DNA from: Bacteroidales bacterium
Lineage (GTDB): Bacteria; Bacteroidota; Bacteroidia; Bacteroidales; UBA10428
NCBI GenBank assembly: GCA_016926235.1
Contig: JAFGOZ010000310.1
Span: 1-8,130, forward strand
Length of the DNA stretch: 8,130 nt
Reading direction: 5' to 3'
The number at the start of each line of letters is the position of its first letter. Position 1 is the first letter of the stretch. Below the pieces are notes generated by a model. That model was given only the letters and a program-made list of their open reading frames with translations, did no database searches and was not told where the DNA came from. Positions 1 through 6,925 of the stretch are shown here, piece by piece. The translations under genes were made by a program, and so were the position numbers.

Positions 1-102
1 GGCTGTTTTTCCAACCATATTTTTTGGTTCCGGAAAGGATCGCTTCCAGAATAAGATGAAAAAAACCGAGTTAATAAGGATCAACTAGATAGGGAATAAC
101 AA
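1..102 (-). other. Tail downstream of capG; next gene not resolved
   Basis: The last 102 bases contain no gene that can be assigned. An ATG overlaps the capG stop (ATGA, 106-103) but its frame ends after 11 codons; the same frame then stays open to the window edge without a start codon. In another frame an ATG at 18-16, preceded by an A-rich stretch, stays open for its six codons to the edge and could begin the next gene. There is no hairpin with a T-run, so the operon probably continues. In related clusters a glycosyltransferase often follows capG. Confidence 0.3.
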
Positions 103-1239
103 TCATTTTTCTATCCCATGCCACTTGTTACTCAAACTGGCATTTCCTATTATCAGCTTTAATACCCTCCACGATGTGTTTTCAATGGTATAATCCTGTG
201 GTATTTGCCCATATTTGCCGCGTTTGTGTTCCTCAATGGCAAGTGCTATCGATTCGAAAATCACATCAGGCTTAAAGCCGGTAAGTATAATGGTGCCGGC
301 ATCCTGTGCCTCAGGACGTTCCATCGATTGTCTTATTGAAATCGCAGGAAACGAAAGAATGGCAGATTCTTCACTAATAGTTCCGCTGTCGGATATGGTA
401 CATGCTGCATTTAGTTGAAGATTCACATAATCAGTAAAACCAAATGGTTTAAGAAAGAGGATATTATCATTTGTTAATCCCTTTTTACCTGACTCAAGTC
501 GTTTTCTGGTGCGCGGATGAGTTGAAACAATCACCGGAAATTTATATTCATTCTGTAAAAGTTCCAATACTGTTATTATTCTTTCAAGATTAGCCGGATT
601 ATCCACATTTTCTTCGCGGTGTGCGCTTACCAAAAAATACTTTCCAACTGAAAGATTAAGTGTTTTCATTATTGTGGAACCTTTAATTCTGGGCATATAA
701 TGGTCAATTACCTCTTTCATCGGACTTCCGGTAAGATATATTCTGCGGTGTGGCAATCCTTCACTGATCAGGTGACGACGAGCATGTTCGGTATATACCA
801 GGTTAAAATCGGCAATATGATCAATAACTCTTCGGTTAATTTCTTCCGGCACGTTAAAATCGTAGCTACGATTGCCGGCTTCCATGTGAAATACCGGAAT
901 ATGGAGACGTTTGGCCATATAGGCAGACAGACAGGAATTGGTGTCACCCAACACCAACAAGGCATCAGGCATTTCTTTTCTTAAAACTTCTTCTGATTTG
1001 CGAATGATATCACCTACAGAAGCACCAAGAGATGATGTATCCACATTCAAAAAATAATCCGGCTTACGAATCTCTAGGTCTTTGAAGAAGATTTCATTCA
1101 ACTCGTAATCGTAGTTCTGCCCTGTGTGAACAATGATATGATGAACAAATTCATCAAGCCTTGCCATAACTCTTGAGAGGCGTATGATTTCGGGCCTTGT
1201 TCCAATTATAGTTACAACTTTAATTTTTTGCATAGACAT
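103..1239 (-). CDS. capG: UDP-N-acetylglucosamine 2-epimerase family, UDP-L-FucNAc-forming
   Basis: A 378-residue non-hydrolysing UDP-sugar 2-epimerase (WecB/CapG/WbjD/FnlC family, GT-B fold, cytoplasmic). In this gene context it should invert C-2 of UDP-N-acetyl-L-talosamine to give UDP-N-acetyl-L-fucosamine. Visible motifs are I-G-T-R-P-E-I-I-R (12-20), H-T-G-Q-N-Y-D (38-44), L-G-D-T-N-S (97-102) with D99, H-M-E-A-G (118-122) with E120, P-E-E-I-N-R-R (131-137), T-G-S-P-M (170-174), S-A-H-R-E-E-N (205-211) with H207, T-H-P-R-T (240-244) and S-D-S-G-T-I-S-E-E-S (283-292). These cover the acidic residues and the histidine known to matter in WecB. Length is normal. A second ATG two codons in (1233) could equally be the start; neither has a Shine-Dalgarno sequence. 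On sequence alone it could be a plain UDP-GlcNAc/ManNAc epimerase; the capE-capF neighbours decide for FucNAc. The stop overlaps an ATG (ATGA at 106-103). Confidence 0.93.
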   Translation of the reverse strand: MSMQKIKVVTIIGTRPEIIRLSRVMARLDEFVHHIIVHTGQNYDYELNEIFFKDLEIRKPDYFLNVDTSSLGASVGDIIRKSEEVLRKEMPDALLVLGDTNSCLSAYMAKRLHIPVFHMEAGNRSYDFNVPEEINRRVIDHIADFNLVYTEHARRHLISEGLPHRRIYLTGSPMKEVIDHYMPRIKGSTIMKTLNLSVGKYFLVSAHREENVDNPANLERIITVLELLQNEYKFPVIVSTHPRTRKRLESGKKGLTNDNILFLKPFGFTDYVNLQLNAACTISDSGTISEESAILSFPAISIRQSMERPEAQDAGTIILTGFKPDVIFESIALAIEEHKRGKYGQIPQDYTIENTSWRVLKLIIGNASLSNKWHGIEK

Positions 1240-1299
1240 ATAAAAAGTTTAGAAAATCTGCATAAATCGAAGAGTTAATAGCTTTTGTTGCTGTTTTTT

Positions 1300-2418
1300 T
1301 TAGACTGCTTCAAAAAAGGTATCCGGATCATCCGGATTATAGCATTCATTGATCCAGAAGACCGTATACAGGTCATCTTTACCGGTATTGGTTATATTAT
1401 GAGTATACCATATGGGCATATCAACATAAGAGGGTTCATTTCCATCAAGATCGAAATTATAGACCTCTTTTGTACCGATCCTACGGAGTTGAATCCTGGC
1501 TTTACCGCTAATCACTGCAAAGCGTTCAATTTTTCTTGTGTGAAAATGATTTCCGCGGGTTATGCCTGATTTTGTTGTTGAAAACGATACCTGCCCTCCA
1601 AGCCGGCTTTTAATTGTTTCAACAAAGCTTCCCCTGTCATCAGTTTTTTTTACCAATTTCACCGGGAAGTATTCAGGAATATTCATATAGCACCTGAAAG
1701 TGTTGAAGAGGTTTGTTTCAAATGAATCCTTTATATCTGGAAATATACCTTGGTCCATGTATTCCGATTTGAAAACGTTTATCATGGCTAGCAATTCAGT
1801 AACTGTTTTTTCAGCTGTATGTTCCACTTTGTATTCATTAGCTGAAAGTTGAAGGGTTATGGTCTTATGCACAATTTCTACTAGTTCCCCAATGTAAATT
1901 AGCTTAAGCTTGGTATCAACATCAATTTTAGGCTGCTCATTATGAGTAACCTGATGACTGAAGGTGGCTACTACCGAATTATAATAAGGATGGCCAAAAG
2001 GGCCGAAGACATTTGGAATTATCAGGCCTGTGAAGGAGACATTGTTTTTTTTCGCCCAATTAGCTAATAATGCACGTCCCTCGCGTTTGGATTTGCCAAA
2101 CAGGTTATCACGTTCTTCCTGCGTAGAGGAAGAAAATAGAATATGTGGACGCGAACCTGTTATATCAAGAGCACGGATCAGCTTGTTTACCAGTAGCATA
2201 TTGGTGTCATAAATGGTTTGCGGATCATTATGACGGTTCAACGCAGCCAGGTGTATGATTACATCGCACTGGCCAACAAATTTTTCAAGGGCTGATGGAT
2301 CATCAAAAAACTTATCTTGGAAGGGAATCGTTTCAAATTCATCTTTTCTCAGTACAAAGTAATTATAGAAATGTGTACCCATAAAGCCAGCCTGGCCGGT
2401 AATCCCAATTTTTATCAT
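1300..2418 (-). CDS. capF: CapF-like bifunctional C-3 epimerase / C-4 reductase (SDR + cupin)
   Basis: A 372-residue two-domain protein of the CapF/WbjC/FnlB family, the second enzyme toward UDP-L-FucNAc. In the family the C-terminal cupin epimerises C-3 of the CapE product, and the N-terminal SDR domain reduces C-4 with NADPH, giving UDP-N-acetyl-L-talosamine (pneumosamine). The N-terminal Rossmann motif G-x-x-G-x-x-G is G8, G11, G14, and S-S-S-T-Q lies at 96-100. The catalytic segment reads D-N-L-F-G-K-S-K (104-111): the expected Tyr of YxxxK is Phe107 (codon TTT), while Lys111 is kept. The cupin starts near 255 and carries G-N-H-F-H (289-293), E298 and H340, a full set for the zinc site of this family. 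Length equals known CapF proteins and both domains are intact. It lies 48 bp after capE and 60 bp before capG, clearly one transcription unit. Identity is firm; whether the reductase half works as in CapF is open because of Phe107. Confidence 0.92.
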   Translation of the reverse strand: MIKIGITGQAGFMGTHFYNYFVLRKDEFETIPFQDKFFDDPSALEKFVGQCDVIIHLAALNRHNDPQTIYDTNMLLVNKLIRALDITGSRPHILFSSSTQEERDNLFGKSKREGRALLANWAKKNNVSFTGLIIPNVFGPFGHPYYNSVVATFSHQVTHNEQPKIDVDTKLKLIYIGELVEIVHKTITLQLSANEYKVEHTAEKTVTELLAMINVFKSEYMDQGIFPDIKDSFETNLFNTFRCYMNIPEYFPVKLVKKTDDRGSFVETIKSRLGGQVSFSTTKSGITRGNHFHTRKIERFAVISGKARIQLRRIGTKEVYNFDLDGNEPSYVDMPIWYTHNITNTGKDDLYTVFWINECYNPDDPDTFFEAV

Positions 2419-2434
2419 AGGATTTGATTGTATT

Positions 2435-2451
2435 AAGGATTAATCATCCTT
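2435..2451. repeat. Short inverted repeat in the capE-capF gap
   Basis: AAGGAT, a five-base spacer, then ATCCTT form a perfect 6-bp inverted repeat in the 48-bp gap between capE and capF. In the transcript it could form a small hairpin starting about 17 bases before the capF ATG. No T-run follows, so it is not a rho-independent terminator. It may be chance in AT-rich DNA. Confidence 0.35.
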
Positions 2452-2466
2452 CTGTAAAGTGATTAT

Positions 2467-3510
2467 TCAAGGTGTGTAAACGTTATCACGTTTTTCTCCC
2501 AACACATCTTCACGTATGGAACCTAATTTTAAAAGCAACTTTTTGGTGCCTTCTACATCAAGACGAGTTGTATTATGTGAATTATACTCCTCGGCTTTGT
2601 TTACTTTTGATTCACCTTCAACATAAAATTTATTATAGTTTAAATCTCTTGTGTCAGCCGGTATGCGGTAATAACCTTCTTCGTCAATGGCTTTTACCAT
2701 CTCCTCTCGGTTCACAAGGGTTTCAAAAAGTTTCTCGCCATGGCGGGTTCCAATTACTTTTATTTCATCGTTAGATTTGTACAATTCTTTAAGTGCCTGT
2801 GCAAGATCTGCTATTGTTGAAGCAGGTGATTTCTGAACAAAAATATCCCCATTATTTCCATGCTCAAACGCAAACAACACCAGTTCAACGGCATCTTCCA
2901 GTGTCATCATAAAACGGGTCATATTGGGGTCGGTTATGGTTATGGGGTGACCCGATTTCATCTGTTTTACAAACAGTGGAATAACCGAACCACGCGATGC
3001 CATGACATTACCATAGCGTGTACCGCAAAAAACAGTACCTGAGCCATTGAGATTCCTTGATTTGGCAACCATAACTTTTTCGCTTAGCGCTTTTGACATA
3101 CCCATAGCGTTGATGGGATATACTGCTTTATCGGTACTAAGCACAATAACCCTTTTAACACCGCTTTGAATTGCAGAATCAAGCACGTTTTCACAACCCA
3201 GTACGTTGGTCCGCACTGCTTCTGCGGGAAAGAATTCGCACGAAGGTACTTGTTTCAAAGCCGCTGCATGAAAAACATAATCAACGCCCTGCATGGCATT
3301 GTCAATGCTTTGACGGCTACGTACATCGCCAATAAAGTATTTTATTTTGGCATTTTGGTAGAATTGGCGCATATCGTCCTGCTTTTTTTCATCGCGGCTA
3401 AAAATCCTGATTTCACCTATATTGGTATCTAAAAAGCGGCGCAGTACAGCATTTCCAAATGAACCGGTACCTCCTGTAATAAGTAAAATTTTCTTTTCAA
3501 AAGATTTCAT
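2467..3510 (-). CDS. capE: UDP-GlcNAc 4,6-dehydratase/5-epimerase (first step to UDP-L-FucNAc)
   Basis: A 347-residue extended short-chain dehydrogenase of the CapE/WbjB/FnlA family. In this family the enzyme converts UDP-GlcNAc to a 4-keto-6-deoxy sugar and inverts C-5, opening the route to UDP-N-acetyl-L-fucosamine. The NAD(P)-binding T-G-G-T-G-S-F-G is at 12-19. The active-site segment S-T-D-K-A-V-Y-P-I-N-A-M-G-M-S-K covers 125-140: D127 and K128 match the dehydratase acid/lysine pair, and M136 stands where other SDRs have the tyrosine of YxxxK, with K140 conserved. This Met variant is known for WbjB/CapE. R-Y-G-N-V-M-A-S-R-G-S-V-I-P (165-178) and the C-terminal H-N-T (312-314) with L-D-V-E (317-320) are also typical. 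The ATG at 3510 is chosen because the Rossmann strand starts seven residues later. The frame stays open back to a TTG at 3585, adding 25 residues that do not resemble the family. capF follows after 48 bp. Confidence 0.93.
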   Translation of the reverse strand: MKSFEKKILLITGGTGSFGNAVLRRFLDTNIGEIRIFSRDEKKQDDMRQFYQNAKIKYFIGDVRSRQSIDNAMQGVDYVFHAAALKQVPSCEFFPAEAVRTNVLGCENVLDSAIQSGVKRVIVLSTDKAVYPINAMGMSKALSEKVMVAKSRNLNGSGTVFCGTRYGNVMASRGSVIPLFVKQMKSGHPITITDPNMTRFMMTLEDAVELVLFAFEHGNNGDIFVQKSPASTIADLAQALKELYKSNDEIKVIGTRHGEKLFETLVNREEMVKAIDEEGYYRIPADTRDLNYNKFYVEGESKVNKAEEYNSHNTTRLDVEGTKKLLLKLGSIREDVLGEKRDNVYTP

Positions 3511-3711
3511 CGATAAATAATATAGTTTTGAATTAATTAGTTCGAGTAAAAACAATTTAACCGTTATACATGGACACAAATCCAACGACTTTTCATCGTT
3601 TCAAGGATGCAAGTTAATAAATTTTCAGGAACCATTTCTAAAGGACTGCTATAATTAAATTTAGACTTGTAACTGATGTGATTTATGAAATCCAGGCAAG
3701 CAAGGATGTTA
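3511..3711 (-). other. Intergenic region before the UDP-FucNAc genes; possible weak promoter
   Basis: This 201-bp stretch is the longest non-coding gap in the window and separates the glycosyltransferase/deacetylase group from the sugar-nucleotide trio. On the minus strand it holds TTTG (3580-3577), then 17 bases, then TAAATTG (3559-3553). This loosely resembles the Bacteroidota promoter pattern TTTG-N19-21-TAnnTTTG, but two of the six fixed -7 bases differ and the spacer is short. A small inverted repeat, AACGA-7 nt-TCGTT (3600-3584), has no T-run after it and so is not a convincing terminator. Reading the next gene back to a TTG at 3585 would cover part of the gap, but that extension is not protein-like for the family. 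Confidence 0.3.
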
Positions 3712-4722
3712 TTAATTGGTATTACGGATTATTTTATGCTTATTCATTATTTGATATACAAATCTCTTTATATACTGATATTTAATAGCTTTGGCCGCTA
3801 TATCACCTGATTTCTCGATAGTGATTCTCTGAATATTCATTGATACACTTTCCTCGAGCATACCCTGGTTTCCAAACGTGGCATCAAAGTTTTTTGCGAC
3901 TGCATCAAAGAAGCTTTGTGGGATTGATTTATCAGAATATGGAAAGGCAAAAACCTTATAACTCAAATGGAATTTATCGCATAAAAATTCAACGCTCGAA
4001 ATTGCCTGATTCAACTGATCCTCTGGTAATAATTCTGTAAATCTCGGATGATCTATACTATGTCCACCAAATGTAATGCCTTCTTTGATAAGTTCCTGTA
4101 CCTGTCCACTAGTAATATATGGCTTATGCGTTATCAAGAATTCATTGAAATCAACATGAAGGAGATTCCCGATTTCATCGATTAATTGTCGGTTGGCATA
4201 GGGTACTTGTAATAAAGAATGTGCCAAATCCTTCACCAATAAATTATGTTTTTCGAGTAAAAAGATTACCTCCTTTTCTTCCTTGTGATTTTTATAGTTA
4301 ATAATTCGATCGATCAAAAGGCTCTTTTTATTGTCATAACCTAATTCCAAATTATCCAGATAATTTTTGGTAATAAAAATTGTTGCTGTGATCTTTTTTT
4401 TCAGAAGTATTGGAGCTACAATACTATATAATTCGCTAAATCCATCATCAAATGTTAGCAAAAATGTATTCTTTGTCAGTTTGTGATTGAGTTTGATATG
4501 ATCGAGAAATTCCAGTAAACCGATAGTATGATAATTTCTGGAGAAAAAGTCCATATCTTCAGCAAATGATTTAACATCCCTGTATTTATACAAATGACAA
4601 ACATAAGGAAGTTTTTGATCCGAAATCATGTGATAATTTGCAATTAACGGATTGAAATCCACAATTTTCCTTAACAATTTTAATGGTACAATATTGATTG
4701 TGTTAACTAAAACATTGTTCAT
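3712..4722 (-). CDS. Polysaccharide deacetylase (NodB/CE4-type)
   Basis: A 336-residue protein with the metal-dependent NodB-homology motifs. Motif 1 is T-F-D-D-G-F at 90-95, with D92 as presumed base and D93 as metal ligand. Motif 2 is G-H-S-I-D-H-P at 220-226, with H221 and H225 as metal ligands. A motif 3 equivalent, F-A-F-P-Y-S-D, lies at 258-264. Between motifs 1 and 2 a mostly helical insert of about 80 residues (roughly 120-200) is longer than in small CE4 enzymes. The classic late L-x-x-H motif with the catalytic histidine is not seen; the only late histidine is at 329 near the C-terminus. No signal peptide is evident, which suggests action on a cytoplasmic, lipid-linked or nucleotide-linked substrate. 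Lying between a glycosyltransferase and the UDP-FucNAc genes, it could de-N-acetylate or de-O-acetylate a residue of the repeat unit. Family assignment is firm; the substrate is unknown. Confidence 0.85.
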   Translation of the reverse strand: MNNVLVNTINIVPLKLLRKIVDFNPLIANYHMISDQKLPYVCHLYKYRDVKSFAEDMDFFSRNYHTIGLLEFLDHIKLNHKLTKNTFLLTFDDGFSELYSIVAPILLKKKITATIFITKNYLDNLELGYDNKKSLLIDRIINYKNHKEEKEVIFLLEKHNLLVKDLAHSLLQVPYANRQLIDEIGNLLHVDFNEFLITHKPYITSGQVQELIKEGITFGGHSIDHPRFTELLPEDQLNQAISSVEFLCDKFHLSYKVFAFPYSDKSIPQSFFDAVAKNFDATFGNQGMLEESVSMNIQRITIEKSGDIAAKAIKYQYIKRFVYQIMNKHKIIRNTN

Positions 4723-4735
4723 TAAGGCTAAATAT

Positions 4736-5908
4736 TTATGAATGAGACATTTTATAATATTTTAGATGTAGCTTTTCTGCAATGTTCACCCATGTATATT
4801 GCTCCACAAGCTTTTTCCCATTAAGTCCGATTCTATGCCTTTCTTCAGGATTATTAATAAGGAATTCTAAAGATTTAACCATATCGAAAACATTATTGTG
4901 ATCAACTGAAATTCCCTCCTGATTTTCCTTGAAAATACCAAAAATTCCTGAATTTTTTGCACAAATTATCGGAATCCCCATGGCCATTGCTTCAAAATAT
5001 ACTCGCCCAAAAGTTTCAAAGTAACTCGGCATAATGAAAATGTCATGATGGTACATTTCTTCAGCAATTTCTGCATATGGAATCCGGTCTGTAAAAGTAA
5101 CATATTCTGTTATCTCCAACGAAACAACCAATTGTTTCAGTAACTCTTTTTGCGGGCCATTCCCGATTATTGTATAATGAATATCGTAGTTCTTTACTAA
5201 TTGGCTAACAGCCTGGAGAACTTTATCAACATTTTTTAGCTTTATCAGTTCACAGACTGTCAGTATACGAATCATTCCTTTTTTTAAGGGCTTCTGGTTC
5301 TTTACAAACGAAACATCAAATCCTAACGGAATAAGCTCAATATTTTTAAGACCTAGTTGTTTATAAAATGTGAAATTGTAATGATTGATTGGAAATAATC
5401 CCCAAGCTTGATTCAATAGTTTCAGTGCGATTTTTTTTGATATTGTGTGTTCGAAATAAAACCTTTCATTATGTGTAGTAACTGCATAGGGTACATTGTA
5501 CTTGTGGTGTAAAATATTCGCCAATAGGGCATCAGGGAATATAAATTGGGCATGAACAATATCAAAATTGTGTGTAGCGAAGAGCCTGGATATCCTTTTT
5601 TTATTAAAGTAATATAATGTCCGGGTAATTAATGAATGGATATTTCTAAAACGCCATGTTGAATAAAAAGGGAAAATCTCCACCTGAAAACCGTAAATAG
5701 TTTTTGTGAGACATTTATTCAATCGCTGTATTTGGGTCCTTTTTTTTATGATGGAGAAAATATTAAAACCTAATTTGAGTGGCCTAATTATAACAATCAG
5801 ATCATCCTTGTATAGTTTCCCATAATTCAGGTAGGTTTGAAAGACAAAATCGTTACTACCGACAATGTCTGGTATAGGTAATATACTTGATATGGATAGG
5901 ATTCTCAT
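4736..5908 (-). CDS. Glycosyltransferase family 4 (GT-B fold)
   Basis: A 390-residue protein with the two Rossmann-like halves of a GT-B glycosyltransferase. The N-terminal, acceptor-binding half (about 1-200) starts with a strand and has a glycine-containing loop (G17-S-N-D). A H-A-Q-F segment lies at 119-122 and T-T-H-N at 144-147. The C-terminal half (about 212-375) has the donor-site features of GT4: R-I-L-T-V strand at 214-218, L-I-K-L-K-N (221-226), I-G-N-G-P (248-252), and the signature E298-T-F-G-R-V-Y-F-E306 (E-x7-E) followed by A-M-A-M-G-I-P. These glutamates contact the sugar-nucleotide in the family. It is a retaining cytoplasmic enzyme that probably adds one residue of the repeat unit. 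The 78-bp gap to the GT2 gene upstream is the longest within the upstream group; only 13 bp separate it from the deacetylase downstream. Donor and linkage cannot be assigned. Two runs of eight A occur in the coding strand with the frame intact. Confidence 0.9.
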   Translation of the reverse strand: MRILSISSILPIPDIVGSNDFVFQTYLNYGKLYKDDLIVIIRPLKLGFNIFSIIKKRTQIQRLNKCLTKTIYGFQVEIFPFYSTWRFRNIHSLITRTLYYFNKKRISRLFATHNFDIVHAQFIFPDALLANILHHKYNVPYAVTTHNERFYFEHTISKKIALKLLNQAWGLFPINHYNFTFYKQLGLKNIELIPLGFDVSFVKNQKPLKKGMIRILTVCELIKLKNVDKVLQAVSQLVKNYDIHYTIIGNGPQKELLKQLVVSLEITEYVTFTDRIPYAEIAEEMYHHDIFIMPSYFETFGRVYFEAMAMGIPIICAKNSGIFGIFKENQEGISVDHNNVFDMVKSLEFLINNPEERHRIGLNGKKLVEQYTWVNIAEKLHLKYYKMSHS

Positions 5909-5986
5909 TTCAAGTCTTAATCAAAATAGCACAACAACATAACACTTGGGACTACAATTAAATCTAAAACAATACCAAAAATATTA

Positions 5987-6907
5987 TCAAAACAAGTCCT
6001 CTTGTTTTCTCTTAATACCAAACCAGCCCAAAGCCTTCCATTTGATAAAGCTGGCTGTATATATCCCGTATTTCTTGATTATAAAGTAATAAGCCAATAT
6101 GCTGGTTGTGTGAATCTTATTGAATTTAAAATCCTTAACAATATTGGTATTTGACTTAATAGAAAACAAGCTTTCGATAAACTGTTTGATTGTTTTGTTC
6201 TTAATATGGCTTATGCCCGTAGTTTCAGTATCATTAAGGAGCTGAAGATTTGGGTATACAATATTATGATATCCTGCTCTTTTTGCACGTAATCCGTAGT
6301 CGATATCAGCATGGTACTGTGGGAAGTTAATTTCGTCGAAATATCCGGTTTTTTTAATTATGTCCCGATGGATTAGAACTCCTTGTCCTAAAAACCAATC
6401 CACTTCCATTATCTTGTTATATTGAGGTCCGTCTGTTTCCAAACGTCCAATCAGGCTTCTAAAACCTGTTCGTGGATTAAAAGTACCTCCGATACCGAAG
6501 ATAACCTCAGGTTTTACTTTGTAATACAATTTCGAACAGATAATAGTCTCATGATCCCAGGCCTCCAGGATCGGCTGTAAATTGTCGAAATAGTTATTCA
6601 CTGGGTAAATATCATTTTCCCATACCATGATAAAATCAGCGGCTAGTTTATCCAGTGCATAACGGATACCAAGGTTCAGGCTTCCGCTATACCAAAGATT
6701 TCCATTCCCCTTCAAAACGATCACGTCTGGGTAATTCAAATGAATCCATTGATCGGTACCATCTGTAGATCCATCGTCGGAAACAATGATTATGATTTCA
6801 TTCTTCAAAAAAAACTGAGTTAATTTTTGAGCGTTTAAAATTTCTAAACACTCCATGGTATATTTCAACCTGTTAAAAACCGGAATAACGAATGCTATTT
6901 TTGTCAT
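5987..6907 (-). CDS. Glycosyltransferase family 2 (rhamnosyltransferase-like)
   Basis: A 306-residue GT-A fold glycosyltransferase, expected at the cytoplasmic face of the membrane, adding a sugar from a nucleotide donor to the growing lipid-linked repeat unit. The N-terminus begins with a beta strand and the typical V-I-P-V-F-N-R (7-13). The nucleotide-binding S-D-D-G-S-T-D lies at 43-49. The segment G-N-G-N-L-W-Y-S-G-S-L-N-L-G (67-80) and the later F-P-Q-Y-H-A-D-I-D-Y-G-L-R (195-207), followed by A-G-Y, match the COG1216 / rhamnosyltransferase-like branch of GT2. The metal-binding position reads W-E-N-D (96-99), where many relatives have N-N-D or D-x-D. An acceptor-side G-Q-G-V-L-I-H-R lies at 174-181. 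The C-terminal 70 residues are basic and partly hydrophobic, perhaps for membrane association. The start is well placed, with the first strand directly after it. The donor sugar cannot be read from the sequence; rhamnose is only one option. Confidence 0.88.
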   Translation of the reverse strand: MTKIAFVIPVFNRLKYTMECLEILNAQKLTQFFLKNEIIIIVSDDGSTDGTDQWIHLNYPDVIVLKGNGNLWYSGSLNLGIRYALDKLAADFIMVWENDIYPVNNYFDNLQPILEAWDHETIICSKLYYKVKPEVIFGIGGTFNPRTGFRSLIGRLETDGPQYNKIMEVDWFLGQGVLIHRDIIKKTGYFDEINFPQYHADIDYGLRAKRAGYHNIVYPNLQLLNDTETTGISHIKNKTIKQFIESLFSIKSNTNIVKDFKFNKIHTTSILAYYFIIKKYGIYTASFIKWKALGWFGIKRKQEDLF

Positions 6908-6925
6908 ATGTTCTAGCTGATAATA

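Noticed and set aside
55..80. T-run downstream of capG as a terminator
   Set aside because: The minus-strand run of seven T lacks a stable GC-rich hairpin directly before it.
700..984. Open frame on the plus strand opposite capG (and others opposite capE, capF and the deacetylase)
   Set aside because: They lie wholly within strongly conserved minus-strand genes and have no family-like motifs.
1321..1337. Direct repeat of CCGGAT near the 3' end of capF
   Set aside because: It simply encodes the repeated Pro-Asp residues (N-P-D-D-P-D) at the C-terminus of the protein.
3511..3585. N-terminal extension of capE by 25 residues from a TTG start
   Set aside because: The extra residues are Leu- and Tyr-rich, do not match CapE proteins, and the ATG at 3510 places the Rossmann strand as in the family.
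5431..5438. Run of eight A in the coding strand of the GT4 gene (similar runs at 5740-5747, 4394-4401 and 2045-2052) as phase-variation sites
   Set aside because: Such runs are common in AT-rich genes with Lys codons; all frames are intact and the length is modest, so there is no sign of switching.
5909..5986. Promoter in the 78-bp gap between the GT2 and GT4 genes
   Set aside because: A TATTTTG string is present but does not fit the TAnnTTTG pattern, and no TTTG lies at the right distance.
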